NCBI RefSeq assembly: GCF_025464955.1
Contig: NZ_JAODNM010000105.1
Location: 19,209-83,208 of the forward strand
Source of the DNA: Amycolatopsis sp.
GTDB taxonomy: Bacteria > Actinomycetota > Actinomycetes > Mycobacteriales > Pseudonocardiaceae
Direction of reading: 5' to 3'
Length of the DNA: 64,000 nt
Under the pieces are notes generated by a model. It ran no database searches and was not told the DNA's origin. It saw only the letters and a program-made list of their open reading frames with translations. Each line of letters begins with the position of its first letter. The stretch's first letter is position 1. Below, piece by piece: positions 1 through 7,727 of the stretch. The translations under genes were made by a program, and so were the position numbers.

Positions 1-729
1 CGCGTCCTTGACCGCGTCCGGCAGCTCGTCGAGCAGCGCCTGACCCGAGGAGAGCGTCTCGCTGAGCTTCTCGAACTGCTTGTCCGCCAGCCCGATCTCC
101 TCGGCCGACGCGGCGAGCTTGTCCTTCGGGTACTTCTCCCACCGGTCGACCAGCGCGAACACTTCGGGCAGCTGCGCCGCGGTGACGCCGACGATATCGG
201 TCAGCGCCGAGGCGAGCAGGTTCCGGTCGTTCGCGCGGATCTCGAACATGTCCTTCGACGCGCCGAGTTCGGCCATCATGTCGTGGATGACCTCGAAGAT
301 CTCGATCTCGGTGTTCGCGCTCTCCGAGCCGAAGATGTCGACGTTGATCTGCCAGTGCTCGCGCACCCGGCCCCGCTGCGGCTTCTCGTAGCGGTGGCAG
401 TTCGGGTGGCTGTACCAGCGGACCGGGAACTGCAGCGACTTCGCCGTGCCCGCGATGATGCGCGCGACGGTCGGTGTCATCTCCGGGCGCAGCGCGAGCC
501 GCCGGCCGCCCTTGTCGGTCAGCGTGTACAGCTGCTGGTCGGCGATCTCCTGGCCGGACTTCAGCTCGTAGATCTCCGCGGGCTCGAGGATCGGGCCGTC
601 GTAGCGCTGGAACCCGTACCGCTCGATGACGTCGTAGAGATGGCCGAACACCTGCGTGCGGACGGACATCTCGGCGGGGAGGAAGTCACGGGTCCCCCGG
701 GTGGGCGCGGTCGACAGGTATTCAGGCAC
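1..729 (-). CDS. hisS: Histidyl-tRNA synthetase, N-terminal part (cut by the window edge)
   Basis: Charges tRNA-His with histidine in the cytoplasm. The 243 visible codons start at a GTG and carry the family's N-terminal RGTRDFLP (residues 11-18), the class II stretch LRPEMTPTVAR (80-90) and RYEKPQRGRVREHWQIN (113-129). The family is usually about 420 residues, so roughly the last 180 lie outside the window. An internal ATG at residue 21 would cut into the conserved N terminus, so the GTG is preferred. The gene lies 34 bases downstream of the DoxX-like gene on the same strand and could be read with it. Confidence 0.95.
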   Translation of the reverse strand, partial: MPEYLSTAPTRGTRDFLPAEMSVRTQVFGHLYDVIERYGFQRYDGPILEPAEIYELKSGQEIADQQLYTLTDKGGRRLALRPEMTPTVARIIAGTAKSLQFPVRWYSHPNCHRYEKPQRGRVREHWQINVDIFGSESANTEIEIFEVIHDMMAELGASKDMFEIRANDRNLLASALTDIVGVTAAQLPEVFALVDRWEKYPKDKLAASAEEIGLADKQFEKLSETLSSGQALLDELPDAVKDA

Positions 730-763
730 GTCAGCAAGCTTAACCGGCAGGTGCGAAGTGTTA

Positions 764-1135
764 TTACAAGGCGTACGCGCCGAAGCGGGTGATGGCCACG
801 AACAGGGCCAGCGCGCCGAGCACCACGGTAAAGCCGACGCTGCCCCACTCCTTGGCGCGAGTGTGCGTGACGACCGCGCCGATCATCACCACGACCAGCC
901 CGCTCGCCGCGATCGGCGTCAGCACCGGGGCGATCTTGGTGGCCGCGGGCAGGATCAGGCCGAGCGCGCCGACCACCTCGGCCGTGCCGACGAGGATCGA
1001 CGTGCCCTTCGGCCAGGTCTTGATCCAGGTCATGCGGTCGACGAGCTTCTCGTCCGGCTGTGTCAGCTTCGTCCCACCTGCCCCCAGGAACAGGACGGCG
1101 AGGACACCCTGGACGATCCAAATGACAACGTTCAT
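764..1135 (-). CDS. DoxX-like small membrane protein
   Basis: A 123-residue protein of four predicted membrane segments: IVQGVLAVLFLGAGG near the N terminus, then ILVGTAEVVGALGLILPA, a segment near SGLVVVMIGAVV, and GFTVVLGALALFVAI. This pattern, with a short loop after helix 1, matches the DoxX-like family, whose exact role is mostly unknown and which is often linked to redox stress. The ATG is preferred to an in-frame GTG 18 bases upstream because only the former begins directly at the first helix. It precedes hisS by 34 bases on the same strand. Confidence 0.75.
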   Translation of the reverse strand: MNVVIWIVQGVLAVLFLGAGGTKLTQPDEKLVDRMTWIKTWPKGTSILVGTAEVVGALGLILPAATKIAPVLTPIAASGLVVVMIGAVVTHTRAKEWGSVGFTVVLGALALFVAITRFGAYAL

Positions 1136-1166
1136 ACCGGAAGTAAAGACCACTGTGAGCGATCAT

Positions 1167-2705
1167 TCAACTCTCAACTACATCACTTTTGGGCGACGAA
1201 GTCCGCAACAGCAGGGCGAGGGCGGCACCGAGGACGCAGATACCGGCGGTGACCAGGAAGATCTCGCTGTACTCGGTGAGCAGCGCGTGGCGCACCGCGT
1301 CGAGATACGTGGTCAGTGCCTGGTCGTACGCCTGTGACGTCGGGAACAGCACGCGGATCGGGGTGCCCAGGTCCGCGGTCAGGCTGTGGAACCGGTGCAG
1401 CCCCCAGGCCGACAGCGCCGCGACCCCGACCAGCATCCCGGTCATCCGCGCGACGACGACCCCCGCCGACGCCACGCCGTGCTGCGCTGCCGGGACGACC
1501 TTCAGCGCCACCGACGACAGCGGCGCGATCACCAGGCCCAGCCCCAAACCCGCGACGATCAGCGCGTCGAGCCGGGGGAGCGAGAACAGACCGAGGTCGT
1601 AGCGCGTGGTGAGGACGTCGATCGGCCATTTCGAGATCAGCAGGTACCCGCAAGCCGCGATGACCAGCCCCGCGACGGCCACCCAGCGGTCGCCGATCCG
1701 CGTCGCGAGCAGCCCGCCGAGCACCGCGCCGATCGGTAGCGCGATGAGGAACCGCAGCAGCAGCGAAACGCTGCCCTGATCGTTCCGGTTGAGCAGCGTC
1801 TGCGAGAACAGGTCGACGTCGACCAGCGTGACCATCAGCGCCGCACCCGCGGCGAGGCTGACTCCGAGCGCCGCGAGAAACGGCCGAAGCCGCACGCCGG
1901 CGGTGTCGATCAGCCGCGTTTTCGCTCGCGCTTCCCACGCGACGAAGGCCACCAGCGCCACGGCCGCGCCGACCAGGCACGCCGTCCCCCACGGCGGCAG
2001 CACCTGGACCTGCGGATCCGGGTTGTCCAGCCCGACGACCAGCAGACCGAGCGTCACCGCGAGCAGGACTCCGCCGAGGACGTCGACCTTCGGCCGCGGA
2101 CCAGCGGACCGTTTCTCGCGCGGCAGGGCGAACGCGATCGCGGCCATCGCCAGCACCGCGAGCGGCACGTTCACCCAGAACACGGACCGCCAGCCGGCGG
2201 CCGCGGCGAGCGCGATGCCGTAGATCGGGCCGAGCACGCTGCCGAGCTCCTGGGCCGCGCCGACTCCGCCGAGCACGCTCGCGCGTTTGTGTTCCGACCA
2301 CAGGTCCGCCGCGAGTGCCATCGTCACCGGCAGCAGCGCGCCGCTCGAAATCCCCTGCACGAGCCGGCCCGTGACCAGCGCGGGGACGCTTGCCGAGAGG
2401 GCGCTCAGCACGGACCCGACGACGAAACCCGCGAGGCACAGCTGAAGCAGCAGTTTGCGGCCGAAGCGGTCCGACGCCTGCCCGAGCAGCGGCATCGCCG
2501 CGACGTAACCCAGCAGGTACCCGGTCACGATCGGGGTGAGCCGCTCGAGCCGGTTCACCGGGATCTTCAGGTCGCCGATGATGTCGCGGAGCAGCCCGAT
2601 GACGACGTAGGTGTCGAGCGCGCCGAGCAGGACCGCGATCCCGCCGGCGCCGATCGCGACGTACCGGCCGCGCCGCGAGCGGGTCTTCGCGTCCGAGGTC
2701 ATCAC
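1167..2705 (-). CDS. MFS efflux pump of the P55 type, partner of LprG
   Basis: A 512-residue major facilitator with about 14 membrane segments. An acidic residue sits in helix 1 (LGALDTYVV, around D31) and the loop 2-3 signature GQASDRFGRK is at residues 75-84. It overlaps the preceding lipoprotein gene by four bases (ATGA). That order, MFS gene directly after an LprG-family lipoprotein gene, is the one known from M. tuberculosis Rv1411c-Rv1410c. There the two proteins act together in moving triacylglycerol-type lipids to the cell envelope and in drug tolerance. The same role here is inferred from family and arrangement. Confidence 0.85.
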   Translation of the reverse strand: MMTSDAKTRSRRGRYVAIGAGGIAVLLGALDTYVVIGLLRDIIGDLKIPVNRLERLTPIVTGYLLGYVAAMPLLGQASDRFGRKLLLQLCLAGFVVGSVLSALSASVPALVTGRLVQGISSGALLPVTMALAADLWSEHKRASVLGGVGAAQELGSVLGPIYGIALAAAAGWRSVFWVNVPLAVLAMAAIAFALPREKRSAGPRPKVDVLGGVLLAVTLGLLVVGLDNPDPQVQVLPPWGTACLVGAAVALVAFVAWEARAKTRLIDTAGVRLRPFLAALGVSLAAGAALMVTLVDVDLFSQTLLNRNDQGSVSLLLRFLIALPIGAVLGGLLATRIGDRWVAVAGLVIAACGYLLISKWPIDVLTTRYDLGLFSLPRLDALIVAGLGLGLVIAPLSSVALKVVPAAQHGVASAGVVVARMTGMLVGVAALSAWGLHRFHSLTADLGTPIRVLFPTSQAYDQALTTYLDAVRHALLTEYSEIFLVTAGICVLGAALALLLRTSSPKSDVVES

Positions 2706-3397
2706 GCGGGCGCGGTCACCGTGACCGGCTTGTCCACGTTGGACAGTGTCACGTCGGCGCTTCCGTTGCCGGGGAACGCGATCGTCGCCTTGACCGGCAG
2801 GTGCCGGCCGTCCCTGGCGAGCCAGAAGGTGGCGTTTGCGTCGGACTGGATGCCCGGCAGCAACGACGTCAGTACGTCCTTCGTGACTTTGCCGGTGACC
2901 TTGATCGTCGGTGTCCCGTTGACGTCTTCGGCCGCGACGGACTTCGCGTCCGCCATGGTGCTGAGCAGTTTCGGGACGCCGCGGTTCGGGTCGAGGATCG
3001 CGGACGGGTCGTAGATGCTGCTGGCGAGCGAGGCCGGGAGCTTCTGGAAGCCGCCCGTCGGGCCCTTGACGTAGAGCGAGCCGCCGGTGAGGACGAACTC
3101 GATCTCGGCGAGTTCGCCGCCCAGCGACACCTTTCCGGTGCCCTTCGCGGACCCGGCCTTGGTGAGGTCGCCGTCGATGCTTTGCACGCTCAGCCCGGGA
3201 ATCGTGCCCGTGACGTCGAGTGCGATGTGCGCGCTCGTGAGCGCCCCGGTCGCTTGGGCCGACGCCGCGAGCAGCGTGGCCGCGTCCGGCAGGGGAGCCG
3301 CGGCGGGCGCCGAGGCGTCACCACCGCCGCCCGAGCAACCGGCGAGCAGAGCGGCGACGAGCACGAGTGCCCCGGCGAACCTTCGGCGCAAGACCAT
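2702..3397 (-). CDS. lprG: LprG/LppX-family lipoprotein
   Basis: A secreted lipoprotein of 231 residues. The start was set at an ATG so that the protein begins with a signal peptide (MVLRRRF, hydrophobic core) and a lipobox LAGC with the lipidated Cys at 21; a longer reading frame upstream lacks any signal. A Gly/Ala/Pro-rich linker is followed by an LppX_LprAFG fold of beta strands that in known members forms a lipid-binding cavity. It is the first gene of a two-gene unit with the MFS pump (four-base overlap) and probably hands lipids between membrane and outer envelope. Confidence 0.88.
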   Translation of the reverse strand: MVLRRRFAGALVLVAALLAGCSGGGGDASAPAAAPLPDAATLLAASAQATGALTSAHIALDVTGTIPGLSVQSIDGDLTKAGSAKGTGKVSLGGELAEIEFVLTGGSLYVKGPTGGFQKLPASLASSIYDPSAILDPNRGVPKLLSTMADAKSVAAEDVNGTPTIKVTGKVTKDVLTSLLPGIQSDANATFWLARDGRHLPVKATIAFPGNGSADVTLSNVDKPVTVTAPA

Positions 3398-3457
3398 TCC
3401 GGCATCGTAGAGCCCCGAGATGACGAACCCGCGTCGGCTCGCTGCCTGGCCCAAAGC

Positions 3458-3522
3458 GGGCACCTTTGTCGAAGAGTGCCCTCGTTGAACGTTCAAGCAG
3501 GGCACAAAAGTACAAAAGTGCC
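3458..3522. repeat. Cluster of three small palindromes between the amidohydrolase and lprG
   Basis: Three symmetric units stand in a row. At 3458-3481 arms GGGCAC and GTGCCC enclose CTTTGTCGAAGA. At 3485-3496 lies the perfect palindrome TTGAACGTTCAA. At 3501-3522 arms GGCAC and GTGCC enclose AAAAGTACAAAA. Units one and three can also pair with each other over the whole length. The third resembles the tail of the composite repeat at 43661-43725 and 55033-55099. The cluster lies downstream of the amidohydrolase and upstream of lprG, both on the minus strand, so it may act as terminator or in the lprG leader. Confidence 0.6.
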
Positions 3523-3559
3523 AGCCCTGGAGTGGCGCGTGCTCGCTCTGGAGGCGTGG

Positions 3560-4726
3560 CTATAGGGCGGGGACGCCTTGGGCCATGACGTACTGGACTT
3601 TGCTGAGGGCGGCGAGGTCGGTGAGCGGGTCGCCGTCGACGACGAGCAGGTCGGCGGCGTAGCCCGGCGCGAGGCGGCCGGTGACGTCGCCGAGCCCGAG
3701 GACGTCGGCGCTGTCGCACGTCGCGATCTCGAGGATCCGCGTCCGCGGGAAACCGAGCCATTCGTACAGTTCCAGCGCGCCGGCGGGGTCGTCGAACACC
3801 GAGCCGGTCAGGCCCGCGTCGGTGCCCGCGATGAGCCGGACGCCGTGGCTTTCGAGCCACGGCAGCCGGCCGTAGATCCGTTGCGCCAGTTCCTCGCCGA
3901 TGCGCTCGACCATGCGACGCCAGTTGCTGCTGCTGGTCGAGCACGCGGCGATGCCACGCTCGGCCATCCGCTTCGCGACCGGCTCGCGTAGGTCGATCTG
4001 CCCCCGCCCGACCATCCACGTGCAGTGCTCGATCGTGGCGACCCCGGCGTCGACACACGCCTCGATCGCGTCGGCGCCATGGGAGTGCGCGGCGACCCGC
4101 AGACCGTGCTCGGCAGCGCGTTCGACGATGAACGCCAGCTGCCGCACGTCGAACTGCGACTCCCACATGTCCGCGCCGCCCGGGGTGATCTGGCCGCCGC
4201 TCGCCATCACCTTGATCACGTCCGCGCCCGCCTCGGCGTTCGCGTCGATCAGCGCGGCGATCTCGGCGTCACTCGCCGTTTCGCCGCCGAAGAAGTGGCA
4301 GTGTCCACCCGGGACGGTCAGCGGGGTCGCCGCGGACAGGATCCGCGGCGCGGGTTCACCCGCCATCCGCTGCCGCACCCCGATCGCGAGGTGGCCGCCG
4401 TCGCCCAGGTCGCGCACGGTCGTGACGCCGCTGCGCAGCAGTTCGCGCGCCCGGCCGAGGCCGCCCCCGATCGGGTCCGCTGACGTGATCCTGGCGACCG
4501 GATCGGGCTCGGCGTCGAACGCGAGGTGCACATGGCAGTTGAACAGTCCGGGCAGCAGGGTCGACGTCGCGAAGTCGTGCCGCACGGCGTCCGGCGGCGC
4601 CTGGCGCAAGACGTCCTCGCGCTCGCCGACGGCGACCAGCTTGTCGTCCCGCACGAGCACGGCGCCGTCGGTGATCGGCGACCCCGGCCGGACCAGCACC
4701 TGCCGCGCGGTGATCACGGTGTCCAC
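3560..4726 (-). CDS. Metal-dependent amidohydrolase
   Basis: A 388-residue member of the amidohydrolase superfamily. The metal site residues are visible in order: HxH in CHVHLAF (H65, H67), the bridging Lys in VIKVMASGG (K172), His in AAHSHG (H214), His in TIEHCTW (H234) and Asp in AGTDAGL (D303). The closing ADLLVVDGDPL is typical of imidazolonepropionase- and dipeptidase-like members. The substrate cannot be read from sequence; hydrolysis of a cyclic amide or peptide-like compound is a guess. No signal peptide is seen. The neighbours on both sides share its strand but with no tight spacing. Confidence 0.85.
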   Translation of the reverse strand: MDTVITARQVLVRPGSPITDGAVLVRDDKLVAVGEREDVLRQAPPDAVRHDFATSTLLPGLFNCHVHLAFDAEPDPVARITSADPIGGGLGRARELLRSGVTTVRDLGDGGHLAIGVRQRMAGEPAPRILSAATPLTVPGGHCHFFGGETASDAEIAALIDANAEAGADVIKVMASGGQITPGGADMWESQFDVRQLAFIVERAAEHGLRVAAHSHGADAIEACVDAGVATIEHCTWMVGRGQIDLREPVAKRMAERGIAACSTSSSNWRRMVERIGEELAQRIYGRLPWLESHGVRLIAGTDAGLTGSVFDDPAGALELYEWLGFPRTRILEIATCDSADVLGLGDVTGRLAPGYAADLLVVDGDPLTDLAALSKVQYVMAQGVPAL

Positions 4727-4749
4727 GTTCGGTTTTCTCCTTCTACTTC

Positions 4750-5880
4750 CTACTTCGCGGTGCCGACCGCACGTGCCAGCGCGAGCAGCGGTTCGACGTC
4801 GGCTTCGAGATCGCCGCTACCTTCGGCGGGGAGGACCAGGTGTGCGCGGTGGTCGGTGTCCTCGCCCGCGGCCTGCCGGGCGAGCGCGGATTCCAGTGCC
4901 GTGGCCGCGCCCCGCGGGTCGTTGCCGGCGAGCGTGGTCAAGTCCGCGGCGAGGTACGGGCTGAGCTGCACGAGGCCGTCGCGGATCTCGATCACGCGCC
5001 GGTAGTAGCGGCGATGGACCGTCCGTGGCCGGAACGTGTCGAGCCGCCGCACGGGCGCTGTCCGCAGGACGAGGTCGGGGTACGCCTTCGCCAGCAACGT
5101 CCACAGTGGACCGAGCTCGTGGTGCTGGCGCCGGTGGCGCCGCCGTCGGCGCAGGGCCGACACGCGGGCGCTGGCCCCCGGATAGGTGATGCCGACCAGG
5201 AAGAACACCAGCCCGAATATCACGAACGGGACGGCCGCGCTCAGCAGGAAACCCGCCGGCACTCCGGTCCACGCGAGCACGATGTACACCGCGCGCAGGA
5301 CGCTGCCTGCCGCGGCGCAGCCGAGCCCGATCGCGCCGATCCGCAGGCCGATCCGGAGGTTGCGGTCGGCGGTGGCGAGGTACCGCACGATCCAGCCGGT
5401 GCAGGCGATCAGGCCGTAACACAGGTAGAGCCCCGCGCCGAGGTAGAACAACGCGACCCCGGGCACGTGCACCAATTCTGGTCCCAGTGCGTCCCCTCGG
5501 GACTCGGGTGGGGTGATCGCGAGCGCGACCCCCATCAGCACGACGGTGAAGGCCAGCGGGACGATCTCGAGCGCCGCGCGCTGATAGCGGCGCGGCCCGA
5601 TCGTCGAGCCGAGGAAGAAGATCACCAGCGAGCAGATGGCGCTCGACAGCAGCACGTTGATCGTGAACCTGCTCGCGCCCTGCCCGATCGCGGAGTCGAT
5701 GGCGTCGGCGATGGCTTTCTGCTGGCACAGGAACGACGCCGCCAGGCAGGCGATGGTCACGGTCACCGCCCACAGCGGCACGCTCCGCGGCTGCCGTTGG
5801 AGCTGGTAGATCCGCCAAGCCAGCGCGGCCGCGAACAGCAGCATCGCCAGCACATTGGCCGGGGAGAAGGAGGTGCTCAC
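4750..5880 (-). CDS. Polytopic membrane protein of the MAB_1171c/DUF6545 type, third gene of the XRE-ImmA trio
   Basis: A 377-residue protein starting at a GTG that overlaps the stop of the metallopeptidase gene (GTGA). About seven hydrophobic segments fill residues 8-240, then a basic stretch (RRRRRHRRQHHE) and a soluble C-terminal region of about 130 residues with RRYYRRVIEIRDGLVQLSPY. That layout fits the MAB_1171c-like putative transporter family of actinobacteria, commonly found beside XRE regulators and ImmA/IrrE peptidases. The biochemical function is unknown. Four-base overlaps link all three genes, so they are surely one operon. Confidence 0.72.
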   Translation of the reverse strand: MSTSFSPANVLAMLLFAAALAWRIYQLQRQPRSVPLWAVTVTIACLAASFLCQQKAIADAIDSAIGQGASRFTINVLLSSAICSLVIFFLGSTIGPRRYQRAALEIVPLAFTVVLMGVALAITPPESRGDALGPELVHVPGVALFYLGAGLYLCYGLIACTGWIVRYLATADRNLRIGLRIGAIGLGCAAAGSVLRAVYIVLAWTGVPAGFLLSAAVPFVIFGLVFFLVGITYPGASARVSALRRRRRHRRQHHELGPLWTLLAKAYPDLVLRTAPVRRLDTFRPRTVHRRYYRRVIEIRDGLVQLSPYLAADLTTLAGNDPRGAATALESALARQAAGEDTDHRAHLVLPAEGSGDLEADVEPLLALARAVGTAK

Positions 5881-6410
5881 AACCACCCTTGATGGTCGCC
5901 GAGGGTGCCCTGGATGCGGCGCAGATCCCGGCCCTCCGCTCGTTGCGGGATCGTGTAGTTCAGCACCGAGGCCCACTCCAGGATGATCGTCGCGACGGTC
6001 TCGGCTTCCCATTCGTGCGCGGCGTCATACGACGTGCGGCGCAGCGCGCGGCCGACGGCTTCGCTGTCCAGCTCGTCGTCGACGTCGGCGGGCAGCCCGA
6101 GCGGGAAGTCGCCGGGCTCCGCGTCGCCGGCGGCATGGTGATCGGCGAGCAGGTGGCCGAGCTCGTGCAGGATGATGTGATCCTGATGCGCCTTGGTGGT
6201 TTCCTGCTGGAAGAAGATGTAGTCCGTGGCTGAGGTGGCGATCCAGCAGCCGAACGGGCCGGGGACTTCCAGCGGGTACGGCAGCAGCCGGATCACCCTG
6301 CCGCGTTTCGCGCCGATCCGCTCGGCCAGCACCGTGACGTCGAGCGGCGGTTTGATGTCGAGCTCGTTGAGCAGCTTGCGGCAGCGCTTGCGGAGTTCGC
6401 GTTCCTTCAT
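5877..6410 (-). CDS. ImmA/IrrE-type metallopeptidase
   Basis: A 177-residue protein with a zinc protease motif HELGH at residues 82-86 and a later acidic helix HEWEAETVATIILE that could supply the third ligand. ImmA/IrrE peptidases typically cleave a partner XRE-type repressor, for example in ICEBs1 and in the Deinococcus radiation response. Here an XRE gene overlaps its start by four bases (ATGA) and a membrane protein gene overlaps its end. Cleavage of that regulator is inferred from the arrangement, not shown. No signal peptide, so cytoplasmic. Confidence 0.8.
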   Translation of the reverse strand: MKERELRKRCRKLLNELDIKPPLDVTVLAERIGAKRGRVIRLLPYPLEVPGPFGCWIATSATDYIFFQQETTKAHQDHIILHELGHLLADHHAAGDAEPGDFPLGLPADVDDELDSEAVGRALRRTSYDAAHEWEAETVATIILEWASVLNYTIPQRAEGRDLRRIQGTLGDHQGWL

Positions 6411-6835
6411 GTCGGACCGTTTTCGCTGTTTCGGGCCGTGTGCCCGCGTTCCGCGCGCTCGTAGCGTTCGACCAGCTCGAGCAGGTCCATCACCTGGCGG
6501 CGGCCTGCGGGGGAGAGTTCCTGTGCCCGCATGGCCATCAGCTTCGCTTCGTCGCGGCCGGGCGGCCGGGGGCTCTCGTCAGTCGGGGCACCGAGGTCGA
6601 AGAAGTACGACACCGGGACCTCGAACAACTGGGCCAGCGCTTCGACGTAGTGGATCTTCGGATTGATCCGCTTGCCGGTCGCGAGCTGCTGGATGTACGC
6701 CGGTGACATCGCCGGACCGCCGATTTTCTCGATCGCCGCGGACATCTCCCGGTAGCTGTGCGGGGTCACTCCGCCCGCGCGGGCTTGGTCGATGAGCGCG
6801 GTGAGCTTCTCGGCGAAGGTTCGTCCTGTGGTCAC
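6407..6835 (-). CDS. XRE-family transcriptional regulator
   Basis: A 142-residue DNA-binding protein starting at GTG with a good Shine-Dalgarno GGGGAGAG eight bases upstream; the longer frame upstream is not protein-like. The N-terminal half is a helix-turn-helix of the XRE type in which SPAYIQQLATGKRINP marks the recognition region, followed by a short C-terminal helix pair (SPAGRRQVMDLLELVERYE). It leads the operon with the metallopeptidase and membrane protein and probably controls it from the long region upstream. It is the likely substrate of the overlapping ImmA/IrrE-type protease. Confidence 0.82.
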   Translation of the reverse strand: MTTGRTFAEKLTALIDQARAGGVTPHSYREMSAAIEKIGGPAMSPAYIQQLATGKRINPKIHYVEALAQLFEVPVSYFFDLGAPTDESPRPPGRDEAKLMAMRAQELSPAGRRQVMDLLELVERYERAERGHTARNSENGPT

Positions 6836-7274
6836 GCAGCTCTCCCCGCCCCATAATCCGGCCCGCTCGCGTTCGCGTGGCCGATCCCCGCCCGGTGCCC
6901 ACCGTCGCAGCCGGAGCACTCAGTCTAACCAGTGAAATCCCGGAAAATCCAGTACGCAGATGTTGACAGCTGGCGTATGCAGTCGTTTACAGTAGTGTCA
7001 GGTCGTTCACTCGACCGGGTAGATTTAACCTTCGTCCTCCGGCCTCAAGGGGTGCTCAGAAGACGACGGCCAAAGTCTGGTGCAATTTGTGCGACATCTC
7101 GCGTGCGCGCACGGCCCCACCTGTAGTAGGCTCTTGTTGTCGAGGTTGATCGTCGTTCGCGATGATCCCTCGGCCTCGGCCTGTCACCGGACGCCGACCC
7201 CCAGGGCCTCCGGTGACAGGCCACTTACTTTTCCCAGGTGACTTACTTTTTCTGGGTGACACTGTTTGGACACT
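6836..7274. other. Gene-free stretch upstream of the XRE operon
   Basis: No convincing gene is present. From 6950 to 7000 the base composition drops to A/T-rich and contains three related heptamers about a helical turn apart: TTGACAG (6963-6969), TATGCAG and TTTACAG, which look like operator half-sites for the XRE regulator and could include promoter elements. From 7178 there is a long hairpin and then two tandem copies of an 18-base unit ACTTACTTTTCCCAGGTG / ACTTACTTTTTCTGGGTG (7223-7258). A 65-codon frame at 6932-7126 lacks codon bias and was not accepted. Confidence 0.5.
7178..7222 (-). terminator. Strong hairpin downstream of the flavodoxin-like gene
   Basis: A perfect 14-base inverted repeat, GGCCTGTCACCGGA and its complement, with a 17-base loop. 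It begins 53 bases past the stop of the minus-strand flavodoxin-like gene, so it is placed as a terminator, though no U-run follows. Confidence 0.55.
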
Positions 7275-7727
7275 TCAGGGCATCAGCCCGGCGGCGATGG
7301 TCGCCCCCAGTTCCCAGCACGCCGCGAGGTCCTCCTTGCCCGGCTCTCCGGTCACGGTGACGATGCCCGCCGCCTTTTCCCAGCCCAGCCCGGTGGTGAT
7401 CGACTCGATCCCGCGCAGAGTTCCGGTCACGTCACTGTTCCCGTGGACGTAACAAGCGAACGGCCGACCCCGGGTGGCATCCAGGCACGGGTAGTAGACG
7501 GTGTCGAAGAAGTGCTTCAGCGCGCCCGACATGTACCCGAGGTTCGCCGGCGTGCCCAGCAGATAGCCGTCCGCCGCGAGGACATCGGACGCCGTGGCCG
7601 CGAGCGCGGGGCGGCGGACGACGTCGACGCCCGAGATCTCAGGTGCCGACGTGCCCGAGAGCACCGCCTCGAACATCGCTTGCACGTTCGGCGAAGGTGT
7701 GTGGTGCACGATCAGCAAGGTGGGCAC
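7275..7727 (-). CDS. Flavodoxin-like / NADPH-dependent FMN reductase family protein
   Basis: A 150-residue protein whose N terminus VPTLLIVHHTPSPNVQAMFEAV is a flavodoxin first strand plus phosphate loop, with GYLLGTPANLGYMSGALKHFFD as the second flavin-contacting region. It most likely binds FMN and reduces quinone-type or similar substrates. The GTG chosen here puts the first strand at the N terminus; an in-frame GTG 33 bases upstream is possible. Either way the start lies inside the 3' end of the MmyB-type regulator gene (89 bases overlap with this start). Confidence 0.72.
   Translation of the reverse strand: MPTLLIVHHTPSPNVQAMFEAVLSGTSAPEISGVDVVRRPALAATASDVLAADGYLLGTPANLGYMSGALKHFFDTVYYPCLDATRGRPFACYVHGNSDVTGTLRGIESITTGLGWEKAAGIVTVTGEPGKEDLAACWELGATIAAGLMP

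Noticed and set aside
6932..7126. Small plus-strand gene upstream of the XRE operon
   Set aside because: No codon bias, no ribosome site, no recognisable domain; the area carries operator-like repeats.
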